Positions 1 to 8,573 of a stretch of DNA of 64,000 nt are shown here, piece by piece. Position numbers and translations under genes: made by a program. The DNA comes from JAXLQL01 sp046331625 (GTDB taxonomy: Bacteria; Acidobacteriota; Terriglobia; Bryobacterales; Bryobacteraceae), in assembly GCA_046331625.1 (NCBI GenBank), contig JAXLQL010000037.1, positions 7,291-71,290 on the forward strand, in the 5' to 3' direction. The notes below the pieces were generated by a model. The model saw nothing but the letters and a program-made list of their open reading frames with translations, had not been told where the DNA came from and searched no databases. How positions within the stretch are numbered: position 1 is the first letter of the stretch; each line of letters starts with the position of its first letter.

Positions 1-104
1 GCTGCACCGGCCTTCTCGACGGCGTACACGCCGTTCGCCAAGCGCCCATTCTGGGCCATCAGGGCGCTGCCTGACAGCGCCACAATCAACATTGCTTTGT
101 TCAT
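1..104 (-). CDS. 5' end of a secreted protein, truncated by the window edge
   Basis: An ATG (complement of 102-104) opens a frame that runs off the left edge. The first residues, MNKAMLIVALSGSALMAQNG, read as a Sec signal peptide: one Lys, a hydrophobic core and an ALMA-Q type cleavage site. Only about 34 residues are visible, so no family can be named. It lies downstream of the broken hydratase/lyase gene on the same strand, separated by about 490 bp, and it sits in the indel-rich end of the window, so even this frame may contain errors. Confidence 0.5.
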   Translation of the reverse strand, partial: MNKAMLIVALSGSALMAQNGRLANGVYAVEKAGA

Positions 105-593
105 GAGATCAAACTCCAGATACTGTGATACTGGTAGATTGCCGGCGCTCCCGAACGTGTCGAGGAGCGCGAGACCTTGGCGATGTTTCGATCAGGAGTT
201 GGCCGGCGGAGGCCGGTGGAACAAAGGGGGAAATTTCAGCGGCGCGGGTTCCGGCTCCATTCGCGCGGCCGTTCGAAGGCTGGCCCTTCTCGCGAAGCCG
301 GCCGGCACGTCTCCCTTCGTGGCGTGGAAGGTCCAGCTAATCCGCGTGACCGCTTTCGATTGGTCCGCGGTTTTGATCACTCTCGGCGCGGGCTCACATA
401 GAACCGAGAAGCCGGCGGGATCGTCTCTAAGATATGCCGCGGCGCATACGTGATCGCCGTGGCAGGCGCCACGACAACGAAGCAATGAAAGTAAGACTCG
501 CGAACTTACGAAGCACATCTGAATGCGAGCGGTGCTGCTGCTTCTTCAAGCTACCTGACGAGATTCTACCCAGTGGCGCGGGAAGTCAAACCA
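105..593. other. 489-bp stretch without a recognisable gene
   Basis: No frame here gives a protein I recognise. Short open frames exist on both strands but look like GC-rich noise. Because the neighbouring genes carry many indels, a small real gene could be hidden by frameshifts. No clear hairpin or promoter was found. Confidence 0.4.
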
Positions 594-1402
594 TTACTGC
601 TTCGACTTGTCGTATGCGCCGAGTCCGGGTTTGTAGCTCTTCTCGTCGAGGAACAGCGCATACTTCGCCCCGCCCTTCGCTTGTCGAGCGAGTTGGCGGC
701 TTTCCTGCGCGCACCAGGAAGTCCTCAGCGTTGTCGTAGGTCATCTCCATCACGCGGCGCACGGCGCTGGCGGCCTTAAGTGGCCCAGTTCTTTTGGAGG
801 AGCTTGTTGGCGACCTCGGTACGTCTTCGAGTTGCGCAAGTGGCACCGACTCGTTGACAAGCCCGGGCGCGCTTCGGCGGTCTGTCCGTCGATCATCTCG
901 CCGAGCAGCGCGTGGCCATCGCGGCGCGCATCGGCATGAGCATCGTGGCTACCTTGGTTGCGCCACCTCAGGCAGGATGCCCCGATTGATCTCCGAGACC
1001 GAACTGCGCTTCATCGGCGCAGAAGGCGGAGTCCGCAGGCGAACAGTGGGCCATATCCGCCACCGAAGCACCATCCCGTTGACCATGGCGATGGTGGTCT
1101 TCTGATACCAGCGCAGGCGTCGCCACCATCCGTAGGCTTCGCGTTGCGATGCGCGAATCGCGCCAAGGCCCTGCGCTTCTCGTTCTCGCGGAAATACTCT
1201 TTGAGTCCATCCCGCGGACCAGGCGAGATAGCCATCGCCCGGCGAGCACGCCCACGTCATCGCAGAAACTGGAGCTCGTCGAGCACTTGCATCATGCGGC
1301 AGTTCCAGCAGGGCTCATCGCGTACTTCTCAGGGCGGTTGACGAGCCAGGCGATGTTGTTGGCGACCGTGAATGCAGCGGTGTCTCTCTCTGATGCGCTC
1401 AT
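594..1402 (-). pseudogene. ech: p-hydroxycinnamoyl-CoA hydratase/lyase (feruloyl-CoA hydratase-lyase), frameshifted
   Basis: Crotonase-fold enzyme that hydrates feruloyl- or p-coumaroyl-CoA and splits off acetyl-CoA to give vanillin or 4-hydroxybenzaldehyde. The start (complement of 1400-1402) gives MSASERDTAAFTVANNIAWL. Further pieces appear in different frames: KEYFREN, AEAYGWWRRLRWYQKTTIAM, the oxyanion-hole stretch GWCFGGGYGPLFAC, then MTYDNAEDFLVRA and the ending DEKSYKPGLGAYDKSKQ before TAA at 594-596. These are characteristic of the hydroxycinnamoyl-CoA hydratase/lyase branch. The frame changes at least four times, so as written the gene cannot be translated. The start overlaps the MFS stop in ATGA. 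The partner feruloyl-CoA synthetase lies at 9029-10795. The breaks may be sequence error rather than mutation. Confidence 0.75.
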
Positions 1403-2692
1403 TGTAGGAAGGCTCCTTCGGAATGGAAATGCAGTGGCGGTGGAATGTGGCGCTGGACGATGGCGAGTCGATGAAGGCAAGGATCATCGCCGCGCCGAGC
1501 ACGCCGCGCTCCCAGTGGCGCAGCCGCGCCCTGCGAGATCAGATCGATCCCGGTAAGGAACTCACGATGCCATTGCGCCCGAGCGTTGCGGCAGCGGCAA
1601 CTCGAAGGTGCGGATGCGTGTCGGGTAGACATGGGCGGACAGCGCGCTACAGCGATGTCTGCACGGCGTTGGCGAACAAGCCTTGCATCGCGATCGCAAT
1701 GCTGAGCGTCAATCTGCCGGAGGCTACAGGGAAGGTAGCGGTGGCGGGCTGAAGGCTCGCCGACAGCGAAGAATGCGCGATCGAGCAGCAGGGTCAGCGC
1801 GACGATAGAGCACTGTCGGCGACGCCGCCGAGATTGTAGGTGGCGAGCCCGATGCCGAGGCCGAGACCGACAGCCCTTGCAGTGAGCATAGCAGGGAGCC
1901 ATCGAAGATCAGGCGCCGCCGAGGTTGAAGAAGGCAATCCAGGAGTCCGGTAGTAGGGCCGGGAGAAGAGCTCGGAGAACGAGATCCGATCGGTGAGTAA
2001 ATTCGGTTGGGAGAACGAAGGCGGCATCGCGGGCGACCTGCTGTCGGCGCGAGAGGAAGTGAGCGAAGGCGCGGCATCCTCGCGGCTTTGCGCGAGCAGG
2101 GGACTCCGGCAGCAGGACCCAGAGCACGAGCGCGAGCAGGAGCAGGCCGCCTCCGATCAGATACAGCGCGCGCCATCCGAGAGCGGGCAGCACTCGTGAG
2201 GCGATGAATCCGCCGAGCATTCCGCCGAGCGGTACGCAGAGGACAGTGAGCTTCACCGCGACCGGGCGGCGCAGCAGCGGAGCGAACTCAGCAGCCAGCG
2301 CACGCGCTCAGGACAGCTCCTCAGCCGAAGCCCGTGAAAAATCGAGCACGGCGAGTGGGACAATCGTCGAAACAAATGCGGTTGACAATGTTGCGACGGC
2401 GAATAGCGCGATGGATGCGATGAGGGCGGGCCGGCGCCCGAAGCGGTCGCCGAAGTAGCCGATGAACGGTCCGCCCACTGCCATTCCCACCAAGCCAAGT
2501 GCGAGCACGGGAGCGAAAGCCGAACGCGGCACTTGCCAATCGGCGGCGAGCGAAGGGATGGAGAAGGCGAGAATCTGGATGTCGAATCCGTCGACGATGA
2601 TCCCGGCGGCGACCAGCACGGTGAGCATCTTCTGGTAGGTGGTCCAGGGACTACCATCGGGCGCCGCCTGCGTCGACCGGCTCCGCCGTCAT
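1399..2692 (-). pseudogene. MFS aromatic-acid transporter (AAHS type), frameshifted
   Basis: Twelve-helix major facilitator, probably importing an aromatic acid with protons. The start (complement of 2690-2692) reads MTAEPVDAGGARW, then a frameshift, then PWTTYQKMLTVLVAAGIIVD, a DGFDIQ motif in helix 1 typical of the aromatic acid:H+ symporters, and the MFS signature GDRFGRRP after helix 2. A second frame gives VPLGGMLGGFIASRVLPALG and LLLLALVLWVLLPESPA. Later frames give a helix near VGLGLGIGLATYNLGGV and a C-terminus ending IVQRHIPPPLHF. At least four indels break it. It overlaps the MetE-like stop upstream and the hydratase/lyase start downstream through ATGA junctions, so it belongs to the same transcript. 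Confidence 0.7.
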
Positions 2693-3790
2693 GAGCCCCA
2701 AACCTTGGCTGCCACCTCGACGATGCGAGCGAGTTTCGCCCACTGCTCGTCTTCGCCGAGAATGTTGCCCTCTTCGGTGCTAGAAAATCCGCACTGAGGG
2801 CTGAGGCACAACTGGTCGAGCGCTACGTAGCGGGAAACTTGCTCGATCGGCGTTCGAGATCCTCCTGTTTCGACGCCCTGTCTTCGAGGTGACCAAGCCG
2901 AGCACCACCATCTTGCCTTCCAGGCACGAAGCGGAGCGGCTCACGCAGCCTCGGCGCGCTCGGTGTCGAACTCCATGAAGTATCCGTCGACACCAATTTG
3001 ATTGAAGAGCAACTCGGCGACGGGCTCATAGCCGCCTGTGCAGTCAACTCGAACAGGAAGTTTCACGCACGGCACAGGTGCATGGTATAGTCAGTCATGT
3101 CCGGCGGGCAGCTCGAGATGGCTGCTGTTGTTGATCATCGAGGCATAGATGGCCGGAGTTTTCAGGATCGTCACCGCGCTCGGCGAGCAGCCAGCGCTGG
3201 TCGGCATCGCAGAGGTACGCAGGAGTTCTTTTCGTCAGGCTGCAGGTAGCGGCAGCCAGAGGCGCTTGAGCGCGATTGACTGCATCGCTGAGCATGCGCG
3301 AGATCGCTGTAGAAGGCGTCCATCTCGGGATAGATGGCGGGCGAGATCGCCCTGGCTTGTGCCACGGAAATGCAGCACGCTCGGCGACAGGATGGTCATC
3401 TTGGGGCAGGCTCTGGTGTGATCGCGAAGGAACTCGAAATGCGGATCCATCGGGTGCGATGAGTGGCGATCTTCAGTGACGCGAGTCCCTTGCTGATAGG
3501 TTGCAGGCCGCGCTGAAGGCGATGCCGTGGTCGCGATGAAAAGATTCGGCCACCCATCGAGCCGCTTCGAGAAAATCGTAGTGCCACATGGCGCGGCGCA
3601 GTTCGCCGTCGGTTGCGCTTTGGAGGCCGATGGAGGCTTGCTTGGCGATCAGGCGCTCGATGGCGTCTACGGCGATCAACTCGCGGCGCACTTCGTCCTG
3701 CCGCGCTCGCGGCGAGCTCGCCTTGCTTGACATCGGCGGGGCGCAGCGGGCTTCGTATGGTCGGCACGGAATGGAAGTGGTGCGCTTCAT
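2689..3790 (-). pseudogene. MetE-like cobalamin-independent methionine synthase family protein, frameshifted
   Basis: Short (about 370-residue) homologue of the C-terminal catalytic domain of MetE, of the YxjG/YxjH type, which moves a methyl group from methyltetrahydrofolate to a thiol. Visible pieces in alternating frames: VPTIRSPLRPADVKQGE, AIERLIAKQASIGLQSATDG, GELRRAMWHYDFLEA, CRYLQPDE (usually CRYLQLDE), AYLCDADQRWLLAERGDDPE, EPLRFVPG, and a C-terminus SPQCGFSSTEEGN...KVWGS before TGA. The CGF segment carries the zinc-ligand Cys of the family. The start overlaps the thiolase stop and the stop overlaps the MFS start, each as ATGA. It is unusual inside an aromatic-acid operon; the methyl group released by ferulate or vanillate demethylation is a possible substrate source (inference). 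Confidence 0.7.
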
Positions 3791-4983
3791 ACGCACCGTT
3801 CGAGAATCATGGCGATGCCTTGTCCGACGCCAATGCACATGGTACAACGCGTGGCGAGCGCCCGTGCGTTGGGAAGCGGCGGACAGCAAGTTTCCGAGGA
3901 GGCGCACCGCTCGCGCCGAGAGATGGCCGAGCGCGTGAAACCGGTCGGGATTGGCGTGGGCTGCGTCATCGCCGAGAAGGCCGAGCGCGCGCGCGCAGCA
4001 ACGGCGAGGCGCGCGGCGAAGGCTTCGTTGAGTTCGATGGCGTCGATCTGCGAGATGGCGAGTCCGGTGCGCGCGAGCAGCTTTTGCACAGCGGGCACGG
4101 GTCCGATGCCCATGATGCGTGGCGCGACTCCCGCTACAGCGCTCGCGACGATGCGTGCACGCGGGGTCAAGCCGTAGCGGGCCGCAGCGGCTTCGCCTGC
4201 GAGCAGGAGCGCGGCTGCGCCGTCATTGATGCCGGACGCGTTACCCGCCGTGACGCAGCCTCCGGGCCGGACGACGGGCCTCAGTGCGGCTAGAGCTTCG
4301 AGTGTGGTATCGGGACGAGGATGCTCGTCGCGCTCTACTGAAGGCTTCTTCGAAATGGGTACAGGTACGATTTCTTCGGCAAGGAACCCGGCGCGCGCGG
4401 CGGCATCAGCGCGTTGTTGGCTGCGGAATGCGAACGCGTCTTGATCGACACGAGCGATGCCGTGTTCGGCGGCGACGTTCTCGGCGGTCTCGGCCATCGA
4501 GTCGACGCCGTAGCGCTCCTTCATTTGCGGATTGATGAAGCGCCATCCGAGCGTGCTGTCTTCGAGCTTCTGCGTACGGGACCAAGCCGTGTCGGCCTTG
4601 GCGAGCACCAGCGGCGCACGCGACATGCTCTCGACGCCGGCGGCGATGGCGACTTCGATGTCACCCGACACGATGGCGCGCGCAGCCGTTGCGGCTGCGT
4701 CGAGGCTCGAGCCGCATAGGCGGTTGATGGTGGCTCCAGGAACGCTTTCGGGCAAGCCAGCCAGCAGGAGCGCCATTCGGGCGACGTTGCGATTGTCTTC
4801 GCCGGCTTGGTTGGCGCAGCCGAGAATGACGTCGTCGACAGCAGCGGGGTCGAGTTTCGGACTGCGGTCCAGGAGCGCGCGCAGGGTCAACGCGGCGAGA
4901 TCATCGGGGCGAACGGAAGCGAGTGCCCCGCCGAAGCGGCCGAAGGGTGTGCGGATGGCGTCGCAAACGAAGGCGGATCGCAT
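3787..4983 (-). CDS. pcaF: 3-oxoadipyl-CoA/acetyl-CoA thiolase (PcaF-like), with garbled C-terminal segment
   Basis: Thiolase, 398 residues, predicted to cleave 3-oxoadipyl-CoA to succinyl-CoA and acetyl-CoA, the last step of the beta-ketoadipate pathway. The start gives MRSAFVCDAIRTPFGRFGG, a classic thiolase N-terminus. NRLCGSSLDA holds the nucleophilic Cys, NASGINDGAAA and ELNEAFAA are conserved blocks, and the end CIGVGQGIAMILE contains the second active-site Cys region. Between about 3,860 and 4,010 the main frame reads nonsense, whereas other frames give GDDAAHANP, ALGHLSA and LLGNLLSA, the expected NPNGGAIALGHP region. Compensating indels therefore disturb about 50 residues including the catalytic His. 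The frame is open further upstream, but the thiolase start at 4983 is clear. It diverges from pcaH. Confidence 0.85.
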   Translation of the reverse strand: MRSAFVCDAIRTPFGRFGGALASVRPDDLAALTLRALLDRSPKLDPAAVDDVILGCANQAGEDNRNVARMALLLAGLPESVPGATINRLCGSSLDAAATAARAIVSGDIEVAIAAGVESMSRAPLVLAKADTAWSRTQKLEDSTLGWRFINPQMKERYGVDSMAETAENVAAEHGIARVDQDAFAFRSQQRADAAARAGFLAEEIVPVPISKKPSVERDEHPRPDTTLEALAALRPVVRPGGCVTAGNASGINDGAAALLLAGEAAAARYGLTPRARIVASAVAGVAPRIMGIGPVPAVQKLLARTGLAISQIDAIELNEAFAARLAVAARARSAFSAMTQPTPIPTGFTRSAISRRERCASSETCCPPLPNARALATRCTMCIGVGQGIAMILERCV

Positions 4984-5016
4984 CACTGTAGGATAAGCGC
5001 CGCATCGCTCGCCGCC

Positions 5017-5045
5017 AGTGTGGGATGATTTTCTGGACCCACACT
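5017..5045. promoter_or_regulatory. Inverted repeat between divergent pca arms, candidate operator
   Basis: Perfect 8-bp arms AGTGTGGG (5017-5024) and CCCACACT (5038-5045) separated by 13 bp lie in the 66-bp gap between the thiolase and pcaH starts. The right arm ends 4 bp before the pcaH ATG. The position suits a regulator of both arms; the same sequence could instead form an RNA stem at the pcaH start. No regulator gene is in the cluster. No clear Shine-Dalgarno precedes pcaH. Confidence 0.5.
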
Positions 5046-5049
5046 TGTT

Positions 5050-5754
5050 ATGAGAGAGTACCCGAGACCGAAGCCCGGCACGCAGCCCCCGTACTTGCAC
5101 GAGGCGTACAAGTCGACGCGCCTCCGCGCGCCCAAGGAACCGCTCATCGCGCTGCCATATGGTCCGAGCGAATTGACGGGACCGATGTTCGGGCATCACC
5201 CGCTCGGCGAGACCGACAACGATCTGACACGGCAGTGCGCCGGAGAACCGCAAGGCGAGCGGATCATTGTGGCGGGCCGCGTGGCGGATGAAGATGGCCG
5301 CGGCGTGCCGAACGCGCTTGTCGAGATCTGGCAGGCGAACGCGGCGGGGCGGTATCGGCATTCGCGCGATAATCATCCGGCGCCGATGGATCCGAATTTT
5401 CTGGGCGCGGGCCGCATGTTGACGGACGCGCAGGGGAACTATCGCTTCGTGACAATCAAGCCGGGCGCGTATCCGTGGCGCAATCATGACAACGCATGGC
5501 GGCCAGCGCACATCCACTTTTCCCTTTTCGGCGATGCGCTGATCACGCGGCTGGTGACGCAGATGTACTTTCCGGGCGATCCCCTGATTCCACTCGATCC
5601 AGTGTTGGGCGGGATCCCGGATGCGGCGGCGCGAGAACGGCTGGTGTCGTCATTCGATCTTTCGCTGACCGAGCCCGAGTGGGCGTTGGGTTACCGGTTT
5701 GACATCGTGCTGCGGGGCCGCAAGTCCACACCGTTCGAGGAGAGTGCGCGATGA
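5050..5754 (+). CDS. pcaH: Protocatechuate 3,4-dioxygenase, beta subunit
   Basis: Catalytic, Fe(III)-bearing subunit of the intradiol dioxygenase that opens protocatechuate to 3-carboxy-cis,cis-muconate. The 234 residues match the family length. The four iron ligands are all visible: Tyr102 (AGRYRHSRD), Tyr141 (KPGAYPWRNH), His154 and His156 (RPAHIHFSLFG), with the same spacing as the Pseudomonas enzyme. The N-terminal block YPRPKPGTQPPYLHEAYKST and the TGPMFGH segment are also typical. The stop overlaps the pcaG start in ATGA, giving translational coupling of the two subunits. It is the first gene of the plus arm, with the inverted repeat directly upstream. Confidence 0.96.
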   Translation: MREYPRPKPGTQPPYLHEAYKSTRLRAPKEPLIALPYGPSELTGPMFGHHPLGETDNDLTRQCAGEPQGERIIVAGRVADEDGRGVPNALVEIWQANAAGRYRHSRDNHPAPMDPNFLGAGRMLTDAQGNYRFVTIKPGAYPWRNHDNAWRPAHIHFSLFGDALITRLVTQMYFPGDPLIPLDPVLGGIPDAAARERLVSSFDLSLTEPEWALGYRFDIVLRGRKSTPFEESAR

Positions 5755-6254
5755 GCTTCATTCCGAGTGGGTCGCAGACGGTGGGTCCGTTCTTCAACTT
5801 CGGGCTGACGACGGATGCGCGGTTGGGCCGGATCGAAGGAGAGGGCGAACGGATTCGCGTGGAGTTCCATGTGACCGACGGCGAGGGGAGTCCGACGCCG
5901 GGTGATTCGATGGTCGAGTTGTGGCAGGCAGATGGTGCGGGCCAGTATGGACCTCACGGATTCGCGCGATTGGAAACAGACCCTGAGGGCAAGTGCATGT
6001 TCGAGACGATTCGCCCGGGGCGTGTAGGGGATGCAGCGCAACATATCAACGTGATCGTGTTCGCGCGCGGCCTATTGAAGCACCTGCACACGCGGCTCTA
6101 TTTCGAAGGTGAGCCTTTGAATGCCACCGATGCTGTGCTGAATTCGGTGCCCGCAGCGCGACGGTCAACTCTGGTGGCGACTCTCGTGGATGGGGTCTGG
6201 CGCATGCCGATCCGGCTGCAGGGCGATGGGGAGACGGTGTTCTTCGACGTGTAG
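5751..6254 (+). CDS. pcaG: Protocatechuate 3,4-dioxygenase, alpha subunit
   Basis: Non-catalytic partner of PcaH; the two form the active heterodimer that assembles into larger oligomers. The start IPSGSQTVGPFFNFGLT is the family hallmark (TxGPF), followed by VELWQADGAGQYG, which mirrors the beta-subunit ligand loop but lacks its iron-binding role, and by a C-terminus AQHINVIVFARGLLKHLHTR. At 167 residues it is shorter than the roughly 200 of the Pseudomonas subunit, mainly through trimmed loops. It overlaps pcaH by 4 bp and is followed two bases later by pcaB. Confidence 0.94.
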   Translation: MSFIPSGSQTVGPFFNFGLTTDARLGRIEGEGERIRVEFHVTDGEGSPTPGDSMVELWQADGAGQYGPHGFARLETDPEGKCMFETIRPGRVGDAAQHINVIVFARGLLKHLHTRLYFEGEPLNATDAVLNSVPAARRSTLVATLVDGVWRMPIRLQGDGETVFFDV

Positions 6255-6256
6255 GC

Positions 6257-7423
6257 ATGCACATGCGATTGGTAGAAACATTGGCTGCGCCGGAACGAAT
6301 CGCTGAAGTCTTCTCGGACGAAAGCGTGCTTCGGGCGATGCTCGATTTCGAAGTGGCGCTGGGGCGTGCGTGTGCGCGATGCGGGGTAATCCCGAAAGCC
6401 GCGGCGAAGAAGATCGCAGCGGCAGCAAAGGGCGGGCGATTCGATGGTGCACAGATGGCGGCGCTCGGATTTCGTGCGGGAACGCCCGTGATCCCGCTGG
6501 TGGGAATGCTGGCCGATGCGGGCGCGGGCGAGCACGTGCATCGTGGGGCGACGAGCCAGGACGTGATGGATACCGCGGTGGTGCTGTTGCTGCGGAGATG
6601 CCTCGATATCTTCGCGGTGGATCATGCGCGGTTGCGGCGCGCGCTGGCGAAGCTGTCGCAAAAGCATTCGGGAACCGTGATGCTGAGCCGAACCCTGCTG
6701 CAGCCGGCTACACCGATCACGTTCGGATTCAAGGCGGCGGGATGGTACGCGGCGGAGGAGCGCGGATGGGGGCGAGTAACGGCGAGCGCGCGGGATGGGT
6801 TGGTGCTGCAGTTCGGCGGAGCATCGGGAACGCTCGCTTCGCTGGGCGATCGCCGAGGGGCCGTGGCCGAAGCGTTGGCGCAGGAGTTGGGGCTCGTGTG
6901 TCCGGATGCGGCGTGGCATGCGCATCGTGACCGGCTGGGGGCGCTACTCGGCTCGGTTGCGGTGTACGTGGCAACACTGGGCAAGATCGCGCTCGACGTT
7001 GCGCTGCTGATGCAGTGGGAAGTGGGCGAGGCGGCGGAACCGCGCGCCGACGGCCGCGGAGGTTCGTCAGCGATGCCGCACAAGAGGAATCCGGCAGGGT
7101 GCATGTTGACGATCGCGGCGGCGCGCCGCACGCCGGGCTTGGTTGCGAATTTCCTCAACGGGATGATTCAAGAGCATGAGCGCGCGGTGGGGGGATGGCA
7201 AGCGGAGTGGTCCGGTGTGGAGGGCGTGATGAAGGCGTGCGGCGTGGCGCTGGAGTCGATGGTGGAAGTGGCCGAGGGGCTAGAAGTGAATGCGGCGAAG
7301 ATGCGCGCGAACGTGGATGCTTGCAGCGCGGTGTTGCATGAGCGTGTGCCACTGACGCTTGACGAGTGCGTGAAAGCAGCGGAGACGTTTCGACGCCGGC
7401 TGCTCGGAAAGGAAGGCGAGTAG
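6257..7423 (+). CDS. pcaB: 3-carboxy-cis,cis-muconate cycloisomerase
   Basis: Cyclises 3-carboxymuconate to 4-carboxymuconolactone. It belongs to the fumarase/adenylosuccinate lyase superfamily: HRGATSQDVMDT (about 95-106) is conserved region 1, and GGSSAMPHKRNP (about 268-279) is the signature loop with the catalytic Ser. The family's central helical bundle segment GKIALDVALLMQ is present. At 388 residues it is slightly shorter than the 400-450 of many homologues. The gene starts two bases after the pcaG stop and ends one base before the pcaL start, so it is clearly part of one transcript. Confidence 0.93.
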   Translation: MHMRLVETLAAPERIAEVFSDESVLRAMLDFEVALGRACARCGVIPKAAAKKIAAAAKGGRFDGAQMAALGFRAGTPVIPLVGMLADAGAGEHVHRGATSQDVMDTAVVLLLRRCLDIFAVDHARLRRALAKLSQKHSGTVMLSRTLLQPATPITFGFKAAGWYAAEERGWGRVTASARDGLVLQFGGASGTLASLGDRRGAVAEALAQELGLVCPDAAWHAHRDRLGALLGSVAVYVATLGKIALDVALLMQWEVGEAAEPRADGRGGSSAMPHKRNPAGCMLTIAAARRTPGLVANFLNGMIQEHERAVGGWQAEWSGVEGVMKACGVALESMVEVAEGLEVNAAKMRANVDACSAVLHERVPLTLDECVKAAETFRRRLLGKEGE

Positions 7424-7424
7424 C

Positions 7425-8573
7425 ATGCCGTTTGCGAGATCGCAGGGATGCCGGATCTACTATCGCGTGGACGGGCACGCCGCATTGCCGTTGCTCGTGA
7501 TGGTGCATTCGCTCGGCGCCGATCACGGCATGTGGGACGCGCAGGCGGCGGCGCTGGCACCGCATTTTCGCGTGCTGCGTCTGGACTTGCGTGGGCACGG
7601 CGCTTCCGACACGACGCCGGGCGAGTACACGGTGGGACAACTCGCCAGTGACGTGCTCGCCGTGGTGGATGCAGTAACACCCGGCGGGCGGTTCGCGTTT
7701 TGCGGACTGTCGCTCGGCGGGATGATCGGGCAATGGCTGGCTGCAAAGACGGACCGCATCACTCGGCTCGTGCTCGCCAACACGTCTCCGCAGATGGCGG
7801 ATCCGAGCATCTTCGATGCGCGGAGAAAGCTGGTAGCCGAGCAAGGCATGGCTGCGATCGAGGCTGCGGTGATGCAGCGGTTCTTCACTACGCGGACGCT
7901 CGAGGCGAAAGATCCCGGCGCCGAGTCCGTGCGCGCGGTGTTGCTTGCAACCGATCCGGCCGGCTATGCGGCGTGTTGTTCGGCGGTGCGGGACATGAGG
8001 CACGTGGCGATGATCTCCGAGATCCGAGTACCCACGCTCGTGATCACGGGTACGCAAGATGCGTCGACGCCTTGGCAAGGACACGGCGATCTGCTCGTGT
8101 CAACGATTCCGGCGGCACGACCGGTGCTGCTCGACGCGGCTCATCTTTCGAACATCGAACGGCCGGCGGGGTTCAATCGCGCGCTATTCGACTTTCTGCT
8201 CGACGCTCCGGCTGATGCGCTTGCTGCTGGGTTCGCGGTTCGGAGATGGATGCTTGGCGATGCGCATGTGGATCGCTCGATGGCCAACGCGACGGAGTGG
8301 ACGCGCTCGTTTCAGGAGTTGATCACGAGGTACGCCTGGGGCGCGGTGTGGACGCGGCCGGGTTTGGATCCACGAACGCGGCGGCTGCTGGTGCTGGCGA
8401 CGACCGCGGCCATGGGCCGCTGGGAAGAGTTCCGGCTGCATGTGAGAACGGGGCTGGCTGCTGAACTCGAGTTAGCGGATGTGGAAGAGGTGTTGCTGCA
8501 AGCTGCGATCTACGCCGGTGTGCCGGCGGCGAACACCGGTTTCCAGGCGGTGCTGGAGGAAATGGGGAAATGA
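7425..8573 (+). CDS. pcaL: Fused 3-oxoadipate enol-lactonase / 4-carboxymuconolactone decarboxylase
   Basis: One 382-residue chain carries both steps from 4-carboxymuconolactone to 3-oxoadipate. Residues 1 to about 262 are an alpha/beta hydrolase: HSLGADHGMW oxyanion region, nucleophile Ser96 in CGLSLGG, Asp212 in GTQDAST, and His240 in DAAHLSNIERP. Residues about 274-382 are a carboxymuconolactone decarboxylase domain, with RRWMLGDAHVDRS, GLDPRTRRLLVLATTAA, and EFRLHVRTGL...EVLLQAAIYAGVPAAN. The fusion (PcaD-PcaC order) is the PcaL arrangement known from Streptomyces and Rhodococcus. It overlaps the next gene by 4 bp. Confidence 0.95.
   Translation: MPFARSQGCRIYYRVDGHAALPLLVMVHSLGADHGMWDAQAAALAPHFRVLRLDLRGHGASDTTPGEYTVGQLASDVLAVVDAVTPGGRFAFCGLSLGGMIGQWLAAKTDRITRLVLANTSPQMADPSIFDARRKLVAEQGMAAIEAAVMQRFFTTRTLEAKDPGAESVRAVLLATDPAGYAACCSAVRDMRHVAMISEIRVPTLVITGTQDASTPWQGHGDLLVSTIPAARPVLLDAAHLSNIERPAGFNRALFDFLLDAPADALAAGFAVRRWMLGDAHVDRSMANATEWTRSFQELITRYAWGAVWTRPGLDPRTRRLLVLATTAAMGRWEEFRLHVRTGLAAELELADVEEVLLQAAIYAGVPAANTGFQAVLEEMGK

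Noticed and set aside
4984..5517. N-terminal extension of the thiolase to 5517
   Set aside because: It would overlap pcaH in antisense; the thiolase family start is at 4983.
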